Source of the DNA: Candidatus Thiodiazotropha sp. 'RUGA'
Lineage (GTDB): Bacteria; Pseudomonadota; Gammaproteobacteria; Chromatiales; Chromatiaceae
Assembly: GCA_016842065.1 (NCBI GenBank)
Contig: JAEPDS010000011.1
Span: 1-64,000 of the forward strand
Reading direction: 5' to 3'
DNA: 64,000 nucleotides
Below are positions 47,250 through 57,437 of the stretch, piece by piece. The first letter of the stretch is position 1. Each line of letters starts with the position of its first letter. The position numbers and the translations under genes are program-made. The notes beneath the pieces were generated by a model. That model saw only the letters and a program-made list of their open reading frames with translations. It did not search any database and was not told the origin of the DNA.

Positions 47250-49889
47250 TCAATCATCCGCAGGTGCAAGGAATGGATCATTGAAGTACTGCGCACCGAT
47301 ATCCAGCCACTCATAGATCAGTTTCAGCTCCGCATCCGTGAGATAACCCGCATGCGCACCTCCCGCTTCAAACAGCTCGGTAAAGCGGCTGTCATTGGCG
47401 GAACCCGCAACCATCGAGGCCCCGCCAGGCACCGGCACCGGAACATCGGGCAGCGGGATCGGATTGCCCCCAGCATCGAGAACCAGCTCCCCGTTCTCAT
47501 CCGTTTCAAACAGCTGATTGCCGTTCTCATCCACCGCCGGCACCAGGATATCCACCAGCAGGCCATCCACGACCTCCTGCATGTTATCGGCAAACAGCAG
47601 TTCACGATAGGCGCTGAAGTGTTCCGGTTCATCTTCGGATGGGCCGTCACTGAGATCGAGCTGGGCATCGGGGAGCACGGTTTCACCGGCATCGTCCGTA
47701 TCGTGACAGACATTGCAGGTGCGGTCTTCAACCGTATTGCCATCGTTATCCAGTATCAGCCGGGATAGAGACCAGAGCGGATGGATGTGCAGCTCATAAT
47801 GGATCATTGCACGGCATAGCTCATTCCAACTGGAGGTACAGAGTGCATCATTAAGCGGATTCGGAGTGTCCAGATCGGCATAGCGATAGGTGAATGGGGA
47901 ATCGGGCTGACGCATTCCAGGATCACTCCAGACATCCTCAAACATCAGATCCATATCCGGATCACAGGCGCCGGCCCGGCACTGCAGACGGTTGCGGGTC
48001 TGAGCCATGCTCTCACCCACATCGGTCCAGAGTCCCGGATTGGTATTCGGGAAGGGCTGACCGGTCTCCAGGCTACCGCTGTTCACACTGGGTGGCGCGG
48101 CTGTCAGTCGACCATGAGCCAGCGGACTGTCACCGGCATGACAACCGCCACACTCGATCACCTCACCCGGCCTGAACTGTAACCAGAAACTGTGCACCTC
48201 ACCGGTACGCCGTCCGTCTGCGTCGAGAACGCTGAAGCTGACCGGCACGTTGGCCGGGACTTTGACCTGTACCGACCCGTCGGGATCGATCGGCGCATAG
48301 CCCAGCACTTCACGCATACCGAACTGAGCGGTGGCGCCGAAGGCGGAGTTGGAGAACTCGAGCACATCGTCATCCGGCAGGGTAACCGGCTTGATCAGGC
48401 GCAGAAAGCGGGCCGGCCGATTGTCGGCACTGGTGAGCGTCGGGTCGGACAGGGTAGCGATATCCGGCTCGGCGCTATCCACACCATCCAGGTCATAGAC
48501 ACTGCGGATACGCAGCAGCCCCGCCTTCTCGGAAACCAGGGTCGGATCGAGATCGATGCCGGCTGTCTTGTCATGGATAATCAGTGGCTCGGGACGCTCA
48601 ACCGCCACTACCACATCACTGTAGATAATCCCCTCCTGGGGTTTCACGATCGGCAGTTGGGTCTGCTTCGAGGGATCGTAGATGAACAGGCTGTAGAGGG
48701 GTGGTGCCTGCTCAACCGCCGGATCGGCCAAGCGCTTGTCGTTACAGGGTACGATGCGCTCGTCCTCCATCAGCCGGCAGGGGCTCCAGCTGATCAAAAG
48801 CCGGTCGGTGTTATCGAACAGGGGATGGGCACTGCGCAGCTGTCCACCCATGGTGATGCTGCCATCGGTGGGAATCTGGTGATTGGTGGCATTGCTCTGG
48901 GCAGGCCCGGTCATCCCCTGGCTGTCCCAGGTGGGCTGTTCGTTATCGATGTAGGTCTCGGTATCGATGAAGATCAGCGCCCCACCCTCCTGCGTACCGT
49001 CGAATGGTTGGATCAGGGTGAGGATCCGGCCGTCGGGCATCTCCTGGGGACGCATGAACTGAATGGTGCTGCCGTCGGTACCGGTGTCGTGGCTGTTCAG
49101 ACCGTACAGCAACTCGAGTTCTGTACCATCCGGATTGATGCGATAGAGGTGAATCGCATTGTTGCCGTCTGCGTTGTCCCAACGACTGAATACGATCTTA
49201 CCGCTGGAGATCACCGTGGGTGAGAAGTCGTGGCTGCGGTTGAAGGAGATCTGGTTGATGTCGGTACCGTCAGCATTCATCACATGCAGCACCATCGCCG
49301 GCTCATTCACCGCCCGTTCCATCGCCAGGTATTGTGGTTTGCCCTCATCCAACAGACGCGCCTTGGCCTGCCGCTGGCGGGTCGAGGAGAAGACGATGCG
49401 CCCATCAGGCAGATAGTGGGGAAAACGGTCGTGCCCATCTTCTGCGGTGATATCGGAGACGATCACCCGCCGCAGTCGTGTTGCCGGGATATCGTACTCC
49501 CAGACATTCCAGGTCGGCTGATCCTCAGGCTCTGCATCCTCGATCAGAGGCAGTCGCAGGGAGAAAAGCAGTTTGCTGCCGTCGAAAGAGACCGAGACAT
49601 CCCGCACATCCCCTTCACCACCGGTTAGGTTGCCGGTCAGATTGATCTCATCCGCGCCGGCGGAGGCGTTATCTTTCAGATAGAGATCCCCACCCGCTTC
49701 GGTAGCCTGACTGAGCCGGATATCGGTTGTGCTCTGCTCCGTAATCGGCCGTTTCACATAAGCGACCGGGTAGTCGACCACCACCGGGTCTGGATCCTGA
49801 CTGTCACCGCCACCACAACCGAACAGTAACAAGGCCATTGAGAGCACTGACAGGGGACTCAATAGCAGCTTGGATTTCACTGGTCTCAT
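47250..49889 (-). CDS. lipoprotein with TolB/PD40-like propeller and c-type heme motifs (HzsA-like)
   Basis: LFGCGGG lipobox; PD40-like blades (HYLPDGRIVFSSTRQR, MNADGTDINQISFN); CGGCH and CNVCH. Confidence 0.75.
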   Translation of the reverse strand: MRPVKSKLLLSPLSVLSMALLLFGCGGGDSQDPDPVVVDYPVAYVKRPITEQSTTDIRLSQATEAGGDLYLKDNASAGADEINLTGNLTGGEGDVRDVSVSFDGSKLLFSLRLPLIEDAEPEDQPTWNVWEYDIPATRLRRVIVSDITAEDGHDRFPHYLPDGRIVFSSTRQRQAKARLLDEGKPQYLAMERAVNEPAMVLHVMNADGTDINQISFNRSHDFSPTVISSGKIVFSRWDNADGNNAIHLYRINPDGTELELLYGLNSHDTGTDGSTIQFMRPQEMPDGRILTLIQPFDGTQEGGALIFIDTETYIDNEQPTWDSQGMTGPAQSNATNHQIPTDGSITMGGQLRSAHPLFDNTDRLLISWSPCRLMEDERIVPCNDKRLADPAVEQAPPLYSLFIYDPSKQTQLPIVKPQEGIIYSDVVVAVERPEPLIIHDKTAGIDLDPTLVSEKAGLLRIRSVYDLDGVDSAEPDIATLSDPTLTSADNRPARFLRLIKPVTLPDDDVLEFSNSAFGATAQFGMREVLGYAPIDPDGSVQVKVPANVPVSFSVLDADGRRTGEVHSFWLQFRPGEVIECGGCHAGDSPLAHGRLTAAPPSVNSGSLETGQPFPNTNPGLWTDVGESMAQTRNRLQCRAGACDPDMDLMFEDVWSDPGMRQPDSPFTYRYADLDTPNPLNDALCTSSWNELCRAMIHYELHIHPLWSLSRLILDNDGNTVEDRTCNVCHDTDDAGETVLPDAQLDLSDGPSEDEPEHFSAYRELLFADNMQEVVDGLLVDILVPAVDENGNQLFETDENGELVLDAGGNPIPLPDVPVPVPGGASMVAGSANDSRFTELFEAGGAHAGYLTDAELKLIYEWLDIGAQYFNDPFLAPADD

Positions 49890-50177
49890 TAAACAGTCCG
49901 TTCCCTTAAATTACGATTGTCGCAGCTCGGACAGAGGTCTCTTCTGAATAAAGTTAAATTCTGCTATCGACTAATAAAATCATGGACTTGAGAGTCTACC
50001 TGATCGAAAACCCCAATCAGTGCTCAAGTTCACACCCTGGAGAAACAGTGTTCACGAATCCGCCACTTCGGATTGACAAAAATAACCCCTGATATAGAAG
50101 GAAGGGAAAGTGTTGCATTCAGCCGGCCGAGCGTTCAGCCGTCGGTGTAGAGAATAGGGATTCAGGGGCAAGTCAAT

Positions 50178-51371
50178 ATGTCGGAAACACACCCATCTGC
50201 GGCTCGAAACTGCTATACAACAGCAACCATCAGGGTGGTTGCGTTGGTTCTGGCGCTAGGCACCATGATGCCGGCGGTCTCCGGCCCGCGGGAACAGGCG
50301 AAGCGCATACACGATCGCATCGCCGGGGTTCCACCAAGTGCCGATACCCTGACACAGATGGTCGACGAAATCGCAAACAACAACGATCCACTGGCCGCCG
50401 CCATGCTGGCGATTGAACACCCCGGTTTCTATAACGTTACCCTGAAAAACTGGGCAACTCCCTGGACCAATGAGGACCAGACCCCATTCGCTCCCCTGAA
50501 TGACTACACGGCGACCGTGATCGGCATGGTACGTGACGAGGTACCTTTCAATCAGTTGCTCTCTGCGGACATCATCTACACAGGCAGCAACTCACCGGCC
50601 TACTCAAACAGTAACAACGATCACTATGAGACCATGGAGAATCAGGGCCTCGACCTGAAACAGGTGTTGCAGCAAAACACCCAGTCGAGCGTCACCGGTC
50701 TGCCGCCGGAGGGCACCGCCGGGGTGATCACCACCCGCGCCTCAGCGCGGGCCTTTTTTATCGACGGTACCAATCGAAGCATGTTCCGCTTCACCATGCT
50801 CAACCATCTGTGCAAGGACCTGGAGCTGATCAAGGATCCAACCCGCCCCAGCGACCGGGTACGCCAGGATGCCTCCCGCAGTCCCGGCGGTGACAGCCGT
50901 GTCTATTTCAACAACTGTGTGGGCTGCCACGCCGGTATGGAACCCCTCGGACAGGCTTACGCTTACTACAACTTCGAATATACCGATGATCCGGAGAGCG
51001 GTGCGCTGGCCTACACCCCGGGCAGCGTACAGCCTAAGTTTCTGATCAACAGCTCCGTGTTCAAAGATGGTTACGCCACACCGGATGATCGCTGGGACAA
51101 CTACTGGCGGGAGGGACCGAACGCCAGCCTGGGTTGGGACATCAGCCGGCCGGGTACAGGTTACGGTGCCAAGTCGATGGGTGAGGAGTTGGCCAACAGC
51201 GACGCGTTTGCCGAATGCCAGGTCACCAAGGCATTTCAGGCGGTCTGCCTGCGGGCGCCGGTGGACAGCGCCGACCGTAGCAAGATCGCTGAAATCACCA
51301 ACAGTTTCAAATCCGGTTACAACATGAAGAACGTGTTCGCACAAGCGGCCGTCCATTGTGCAGGAGAGTGA
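50178..51371 (+). CDS. exported protein with single CxxCH heme motif
   Basis: Signal-like N-terminus; FNNCVGCHAGMEPLGQAYAYYNFEY. Confidence 0.75.
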   Translation: MSETHPSAARNCYTTATIRVVALVLALGTMMPAVSGPREQAKRIHDRIAGVPPSADTLTQMVDEIANNNDPLAAAMLAIEHPGFYNVTLKNWATPWTNEDQTPFAPLNDYTATVIGMVRDEVPFNQLLSADIIYTGSNSPAYSNSNNDHYETMENQGLDLKQVLQQNTQSSVTGLPPEGTAGVITTRASARAFFIDGTNRSMFRFTMLNHLCKDLELIKDPTRPSDRVRQDASRSPGGDSRVYFNNCVGCHAGMEPLGQAYAYYNFEYTDDPESGALAYTPGSVQPKFLINSSVFKDGYATPDDRWDNYWREGPNASLGWDISRPGTGYGAKSMGEELANSDAFAECQVTKAFQAVCLRAPVDSADRSKIAEITNSFKSGYNMKNVFAQAAVHCAGE

Positions 51372-51373
51372 TC

Positions 51374-53851
51374 GTGAACATGTTGAACGGATATAAAAAT
51401 CTTCGGGGATTCAACGGATCTGCCTGGTTGTTGATGACGGCACTCTCACTATTCGGTCTGCAGGCCTGCCAGGATGGGGTCTCCAACGATTCACAGCAGG
51501 AGACCACGGTCACCTCCAGCACCTACAGCGGCCCAGCCGCGCGAACCAGTGACATCCAGGGATTCAGAGTCAGTGTGTGGGAGCCTCTGAGGGCACAGAA
51601 CCGATGCGGCGCCTGTCACAATGCCGGTGGTCAGGCTCCCTTGTTCGTGCGCGAGGATGACGTCAATCAGGCCTATGAAGCGGTCAATCCCTTCATCAAT
51701 CGCAGCGAGCCGGATGAGTCCTCCCTCGCCACCAAGGTGGCCAATGGTCACAACTGCTGGGAAGCGAGCGACAGCGCCTGCGCCACCATCATCGCCAACT
51801 ACATTGAATCCTGGGTTGGCGGTGGCGCCAATGCGGGCCGACAGATCGAACTGGAGGCACCGCCGGAAAACGTGGTTGGTGAGAGCAAGGTCTTCCCGGA
51901 CGATTCAAGCCTGTTCGCCAGCCACGTCCACCCGCTGCTGACCGACTACTGCACCGAGTGTCATGTGGAGGATGCGGCCGCGCCTCAATCCCCCTATTTT
52001 GCCGCAGTGGATGTGGAGACCGCCTATGCGGCCGTGAAGACGTCGATCGATCTCGATACCCCATCCAACTCCCGTCTGGTTCAGCGTCTGATCGAGCTGC
52101 ACAACTGTTGGGATGACTGCCCGAGCAACGCCCAGGAGATGGAGACCGCGATCGACAACATGGCCAGCGGCATCTCGCCGACACCGGTCGATCCGGATCT
52201 GGTGGTGAGCCGGGCGCTGACACTGCCGGAAGGCACAGTGGCAAGTGGCGGCAGTCGACAGGAGAGCGACGTCATCGCTCTGTACGAATTCAAGACCGGC
52301 AGCGGTAACACCGCCTACGACACCAGCGGTGTCGATCCATCAATCAATCTGACCCTGAGTGGTGACACCAGCTGGGTGGAGGGTTGGGGTCTGGAATTCA
52401 GAACCGGCAAGGCCCAGGGCAGCACCAGTGACAGCCGCAAGCTGAGCCAGCTGATCCAGGCAACCGGCGAGTACACGGTGGAAGCCTGGGTGGTGCCAAG
52501 CAATGTCACCCAGGAGGGTCCGGCCAGAATCATCAGTTACTCTGCAGGCACGGATGATCGCAACTTCACCCTGGGCCAGACTCTCTACAACTACAACTTC
52601 CTGCACCGCTCCAGCACCACCGACGGCAACGGTGAGCCAGCCCACTCCACCTCGGATGACGATGAGGATCTGCAGGCCACCGAACAACATGTGGTGGTCA
52701 CATTCGATCCGGAGAACGGGCGTCAAGTCTATGTCAACGGCATCCACACCGATGACCTGGATGAGACCGCAGCGGGCAATCTCAACGACTGGGACGATAC
52801 CTACGCCCTGGTACTGGGAAATGAGGCCTCAGGCGACCGCCCCTGGGCGGGCAAGGTGCGGCTGCTGGCGATTCACAACCGGGCATTGAATGCAGCACAG
52901 ATCCAACAGAATTTCGAAGCGGGTGTCGGTGAAAAGTACTTCCTGCTGTTCAATGTCAGCAGCCTGCTCAACCTGCCTCAAAGCTATGTGATGATCGAGG
53001 TCAGCCAGTTCGATAACTACAGCTACCTGTTCCGTCAGCCGAAATTCATCAGCCTGGATGAGAGCGTATTGCCCGGCTCGATACCGGTCCAGGGGATGCG
53101 TATCGGTATCAACGGTAAAGAGGCGGCCATCGGTCAGGCCTACGCCACCCTAGACACCACCATCAACGACTCTGAATACACCGTCAACGGTCAGCTGCTG
53201 TCGAACATCGGCACAACCATCGCAACGGAAAAGGGTTCGGAAAACGACCAGTTCTTCCTCACCTTCGAGCGGTTGGGAGAACACACCAATGTCTTCATCG
53301 AACCAGAAGCGCTGCCGCCAACAGAACCGGCGGATGGTGAACCGGTTTCCAAGGTCGGCCTGCGCACCTTCGATGAGATCAACGCTACCATGGCGTCCCT
53401 CACCGGTGTCAGTCAGACCCTTGAAGCGGTACAGACAACCTATACCACGATCAAGCAGCAACTGCCCTCGGCGGAAGCGATCAATGGCTTTCTCTCATCC
53501 CATCAGGTGGCTGTCTCGCAACTGGCGATCGAATACTGCAGTGCGATGGTTGACGACACCACATTGAGAGCGGGCTTCTTCCCCGGATTCGATTTCAATG
53601 CCAACGCCAACGACATCGCCACAGCGACCTGGCAGAGTCAGGTGGTAACCCCGCTGATCGTCAACTTCATGGGTGAGAACCTCACCACCCAACCCGATCC
53701 GGGCCTGGTCGAGAGCGAATTGATGAGGCTGCTTACCGGCAGTGTCGGACTGGCCCGCTGCAGCGGTCAATGTGCCGCGGATCGAACCGAAAAGGCAACC
53801 AAGGCCGCCTGTGCCTCGCTACTGGGCAGTGCCGTAGTGCTACTGCAATAG
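51374..53851 (+). CDS. lipoprotein with two c-type heme motifs and LamG/concanavalin A-like domain
   Basis: GTG 51374 or ATG 51380 start; CGACHN, CTECHV; VIALYEFKTGSGNTAYDTSG...YTVEAWVVPSNVTQEGPARIISYS...LVLGNEASGDRPWAGKVRLLAIHNRAL. Confidence 0.85.
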   Translation: MNMLNGYKNLRGFNGSAWLLMTALSLFGLQACQDGVSNDSQQETTVTSSTYSGPAARTSDIQGFRVSVWEPLRAQNRCGACHNAGGQAPLFVREDDVNQAYEAVNPFINRSEPDESSLATKVANGHNCWEASDSACATIIANYIESWVGGGANAGRQIELEAPPENVVGESKVFPDDSSLFASHVHPLLTDYCTECHVEDAAAPQSPYFAAVDVETAYAAVKTSIDLDTPSNSRLVQRLIELHNCWDDCPSNAQEMETAIDNMASGISPTPVDPDLVVSRALTLPEGTVASGGSRQESDVIALYEFKTGSGNTAYDTSGVDPSINLTLSGDTSWVEGWGLEFRTGKAQGSTSDSRKLSQLIQATGEYTVEAWVVPSNVTQEGPARIISYSAGTDDRNFTLGQTLYNYNFLHRSSTTDGNGEPAHSTSDDDEDLQATEQHVVVTFDPENGRQVYVNGIHTDDLDETAAGNLNDWDDTYALVLGNEASGDRPWAGKVRLLAIHNRALNAAQIQQNFEAGVGEKYFLLFNVSSLLNLPQSYVMIEVSQFDNYSYLFRQPKFISLDESVLPGSIPVQGMRIGINGKEAAIGQAYATLDTTINDSEYTVNGQLLSNIGTTIATEKGSENDQFFLTFERLGEHTNVFIEPEALPPTEPADGEPVSKVGLRTFDEINATMASLTGVSQTLEAVQTTYTTIKQQLPSAEAINGFLSSHQVAVSQLAIEYCSAMVDDTTLRAGFFPGFDFNANANDIATATWQSQVVTPLIVNFMGENLTTQPDPGLVESELMRLLTGSVGLARCSGQCAADRTEKATKAACASLLGSAVVLLQ

Positions 53852-53874
53852 AAACCCAGACGGAAAGACTAAAG

Positions 53875-55446
53875 ATGCGTAGAAAAGTGAAAAACCTCTC
53901 ACCGGACGCCCCCCTGCTCCACCCGGACCACCCTCGCCCGGTCACACGCAGGGATTTTATCCGTCAGGGCATGCTGGCCGGTCTCGGCGCGGTCACCACC
54001 CCATCCCTGTTCGGGCTGTTCGCCAATCCCGGTGAAGCCAGAGCCGCTCTCTCGCCGGACCTGGAGACGCTGAAGAACAGCTGCGGTATCGATACCCTGG
54101 GTGGCGGCAAGATACCCTTCATCTGTTTCGACCTGGCGGGCGGCGCGAATATCGCCGGATCCAATGTCCTGGCCGGACGACAGGGCGGTCAGCTCGACTT
54201 CCTCACCACCGCCGGATACAACCGGCTCGGTCTGCCGGGTGATATGGTGCCCTCGATCGTCAATCCTGACACCAACCTGAATGATTTCATCAACAGCGAA
54301 CTGGGCCTTGCCTTCCACTCCGACAGTGCGTTTCTGCGGGGCATTCTGGAGAAGGTCTCGGTGGGCAACCGGGCCAACATCAATGGTGCGATCATTCCCG
54401 CCCGTTCGGAAAACGATACCGGCAACAATCCCCACAATCCGATGTATGCGATCAACCGTTGCGGTGCCGATGGGGAGCTGCTGACGCTGATCGGCTCCCG
54501 CAGTTCGGACTCGGGCGGCAACTCACTGGCGCCGGCGGATCAGGTGGATCCCGCCGTGCGGCCCACCAAAGTCGACCGCCCCAGTGACACCACCGGTCTG
54601 GTGGACACCGGCAAACTGGTGGGCATGCTCGACCAGGCCGATGCGGTGGCGGTGATGGAGGCGATCCAACGCATCTCCGACATGAAACTGGACAGCGTCA
54701 ACACCGGCATCTCCACCGATCAGATCGTCAAGGAGCTGGTCCGTTGTGGCTATGTGAAGAGTGCCGACCTGGTGGATCGATATGGCGATCCGGCGGCACT
54801 GGACGTCACCGCAGATCCGGACATCATCGGCCCGATCTTCACTCAGGAGGAGTTCGACAGTGATGGTGAATTCCGCAAAACCGCCTCAGTCATGAAGCTG
54901 GTCATCAATGGATATGCCGGCGCCGGCACCATCACCATGGGTGGCTACGACTACCACACCGGTGACCGTGCCGTGGGAGAGATACGGGATCTTCGAGCCG
55001 GTCGCTGCATGGGGGCCTGTATCGAGTATGCCGCACGCATCGGCACCCCGTTGATGCTGTATGTCTTCAGTGATGGCTCTGTCTCCAGTAACGGCACCCT
55101 GGACAACTCGGCCGACGGTCGCGGCAAGGGCGTCTGGACCGGCGACAATCAATCCACCGCCGCCTCTTTTTTCCTGGTCTTCAATCCAGCCGGCCAGCCG
55201 ACACTCGCAGGTGCCAGTGCCGATGAGCAACTGCGCCATCAGCAGATCGGCTTTTTCACCGCCGATGGGGCCGTGGACAACGGCTCGAGCCCGGCAGCCA
55301 ACAACGTCAATCAGCTGGTTTTGACTGTGGCACTCAACTACCTGGCGCTGCATGGCGAACAGAGTCAGTTCAGTTCCCTGTTCGGCACCAGTCTGGGAAA
55401 CGCCACCATGCTCGACAGCCTGACTGCCTTCAATCCGATCACGTAG
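53875..55446 (+). CDS. Tat-signal exported protein, DUF1501-like
   Basis: Start MRRKVKNLSPDAP; VTRRDFIRQGMLAGLGAVTTPSLFGLF twin-arginine signal; DLAGGANIAGSNVLAG. Confidence 0.7.
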   Translation: MRRKVKNLSPDAPLLHPDHPRPVTRRDFIRQGMLAGLGAVTTPSLFGLFANPGEARAALSPDLETLKNSCGIDTLGGGKIPFICFDLAGGANIAGSNVLAGRQGGQLDFLTTAGYNRLGLPGDMVPSIVNPDTNLNDFINSELGLAFHSDSAFLRGILEKVSVGNRANINGAIIPARSENDTGNNPHNPMYAINRCGADGELLTLIGSRSSDSGGNSLAPADQVDPAVRPTKVDRPSDTTGLVDTGKLVGMLDQADAVAVMEAIQRISDMKLDSVNTGISTDQIVKELVRCGYVKSADLVDRYGDPAALDVTADPDIIGPIFTQEEFDSDGEFRKTASVMKLVINGYAGAGTITMGGYDYHTGDRAVGEIRDLRAGRCMGACIEYAARIGTPLMLYVFSDGSVSSNGTLDNSADGRGKGVWTGDNQSTAASFFLVFNPAGQPTLAGASADEQLRHQQIGFFTADGAVDNGSSPAANNVNQLVLTVALNYLALHGEQSQFSSLFGTSLGNATMLDSLTAFNPIT

Positions 55447-55476
55447 TGTGGTGCGGCAGGCCGTTGTTGTCTGCTA

Positions 55477-55578
55477 AACCGCGAATGGACGCGAATCACC
55501 GCAAAATGCCGCAAAAAATCTTTAGCAATAAGAGTTCTTTTTGCGTCGATTTGTGCTGATTCGCGTTAATATGCGGTT
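55477..55578. repeat. about 100-bp palindromic intergenic repeat, copy 2
   Basis: AACCGCGAATGGACGCGAATCACCGCAAAATGCCGC...GCTGATTCGCGTTAATATGCGGTT. Confidence 0.85.
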
Positions 55579-55633
55579 CACTAATCTGAGAGATTAACAT
55601 TCAAGCTGGAGAGTTGATTTCAGGGACCTGCCA

Positions 55634-56992
55634 GTGGATACGGCCAAGCACTCTATCGCGAATAAGCGACAACGATTACTCTACCCGGCGACCTTCAGCC
55701 TCGCATTGTGGCTATCCGCTTGTGGTGGCGGAGGCGGTGACGATTCCAGTAGCGCCACACCGCAGGCAACAGAGGATTGGCAGCGGAATATCCTGCTCAC
55801 CAGCCTGACCATCGACCTGCAAGCGATGCAGGGCAGCGCGGATATCCAGTTGGCGGGGTCAACCACATCCAGCGGCGCCTCCTTTGAGAGCGGTGACTTG
55901 ATCATTGCACAGGTCACTGCAAACGGCCGTCAGCTCAACTACCGAAACGAAAACGGCACGCTGCATATCGGCCTCCCCCTATCATCTGATGACGTGACAA
56001 TCTCCATCGATTACAGCCTCAACCTGCAGGGCAATTTTGATGGCTTACTGGATGGCGGTATGAGTTTCACCTGGCCCTACTACTGCGGCAATCTGTTCCC
56101 ATGCAAATCCGAGCCGGCCGAGGGAAGCAGCTATGAACTGCAGATCAATGGTGCACCAGCGGGTTCTGAAGCGATCTACCCGGCATCGATAATCAACGAT
56201 GCACCGGCTTACATGCTGGCCTGGGTGGTGGGCGATTACGCCTTCAGCAGTCTGGGAACGACCACAGCCGGTACGGAGGTCGGCGTCTACTATCCAGCGG
56301 ATCTGCAACAGCAGGCGCTCGATGGCAGTCGCTATCTGCGTGATGTGTTTGACTGGTATGAACGTACCTACGGCCCCTATCCGTTCGGTCAGTCAGTTGC
56401 CAGTGTCTCGGTCGATTGGGGACCCGGCCAGTTCGGCGGCATGGAGCACCACCCCTTCTGGCATATCGGCTCAAGCTCGATATCCGATCCATGGGTCCAT
56501 GTTCACGAAGCCGCACATGGCTGGTTCGGCAACGGTGTGCGCATCGCCTGCTGGGAGGATTTCGTGCTCTCTGAGGGCCTCGTCTCATACCTTACGGCAC
56601 GAGCTGTCAGCGAGATCGCCGGTGCGGCATCAGGTGATCAGGTCTGGGCATCTTATGCAGCGAGACTGGCCCAATTGCAACAGAGCAGTGGCAACAAAAT
56701 CGCCTGGCCGAGCGGATGCCAGCAGATTGATATTCTGCAGGATGGGCTGTTCGGTACAGCCCCCTACATGAAAGGGGCGTTCTTCTTCAGACATCTGGAG
56801 TTTTCGCTGGGGGCGGATCTGCTCGATCGGATTCTCAGAGAGTTCTTCCTTGCCTATGTTGGCACGGCGGCATCGATGGATGATCTGTTGCAGCTGGTCG
56901 AGCAGAGCAGTGGTTATGATCCTGAAGCGTGCGCCATCGCCTGGCTCAGATCGGAAGCCCTACCCAGCAGCGACAGTTGTGGTTACCAATAA
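55634..56992 (+). CDS. M1-like (gluzincin) metallopeptidase lipoprotein
   Basis: LSACGGGGG lipobox; VHEAAHGWFGN...EDFVLSEGLVSYL (HExxH-18-E). Confidence 0.88.
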   Translation: MDTAKHSIANKRQRLLYPATFSLALWLSACGGGGGDDSSSATPQATEDWQRNILLTSLTIDLQAMQGSADIQLAGSTTSSGASFESGDLIIAQVTANGRQLNYRNENGTLHIGLPLSSDDVTISIDYSLNLQGNFDGLLDGGMSFTWPYYCGNLFPCKSEPAEGSSYELQINGAPAGSEAIYPASIINDAPAYMLAWVVGDYAFSSLGTTTAGTEVGVYYPADLQQQALDGSRYLRDVFDWYERTYGPYPFGQSVASVSVDWGPGQFGGMEHHPFWHIGSSSISDPWVHVHEAAHGWFGNGVRIACWEDFVLSEGLVSYLTARAVSEIAGAASGDQVWASYAARLAQLQQSSGNKIAWPSGCQQIDILQDGLFGTAPYMKGAFFFRHLEFSLGADLLDRILREFFLAYVGTAASMDDLLQLVEQSSGYDPEACAIAWLRSEALPSSDSCGYQ

Positions 56993-57437
56993 TCTCCCAC
57001 CACGAGGTGCTGCTAAAACAAACACGTTGCGCAGATTCACTTCAAGCTATATTTAAAATATCAGGGTCGCTCAGTTCGGATGAAGCGAAGCCATACGGCA
57101 GATTTGGTGGGGCATGGCCCCACCCTACCATTGATTTAAAGCTGTAGGGTGGGGCCATGCCCCACCAAATAAGCTTGAATGAAACAACATTAAGCGCCCT
57201 GGCACTTAAGCACGATCAGTTCTAATACGAATGATCAGGTTAGTAAAAAGGCGAAACATCGCCATGATGATCGAATAAGCAAAGACCCACTGATTTTTTC
57301 CGGACAGCAGTGAGCATACGCTGAGATGACAAATCTTATAACCATCGGGAACTGCATACTTATTGGCGAATAGTCGCGGTGATTGGCGTCCATTCGCGGC
57401 CAATAAGTTTCATTCCGCACACGAGCGGGGCTGCACC

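Noticed and set aside
48192-49223. 343-aa plus-strand ORF
   Set aside because: Antisense to the HzsA-like gene; no family signal.
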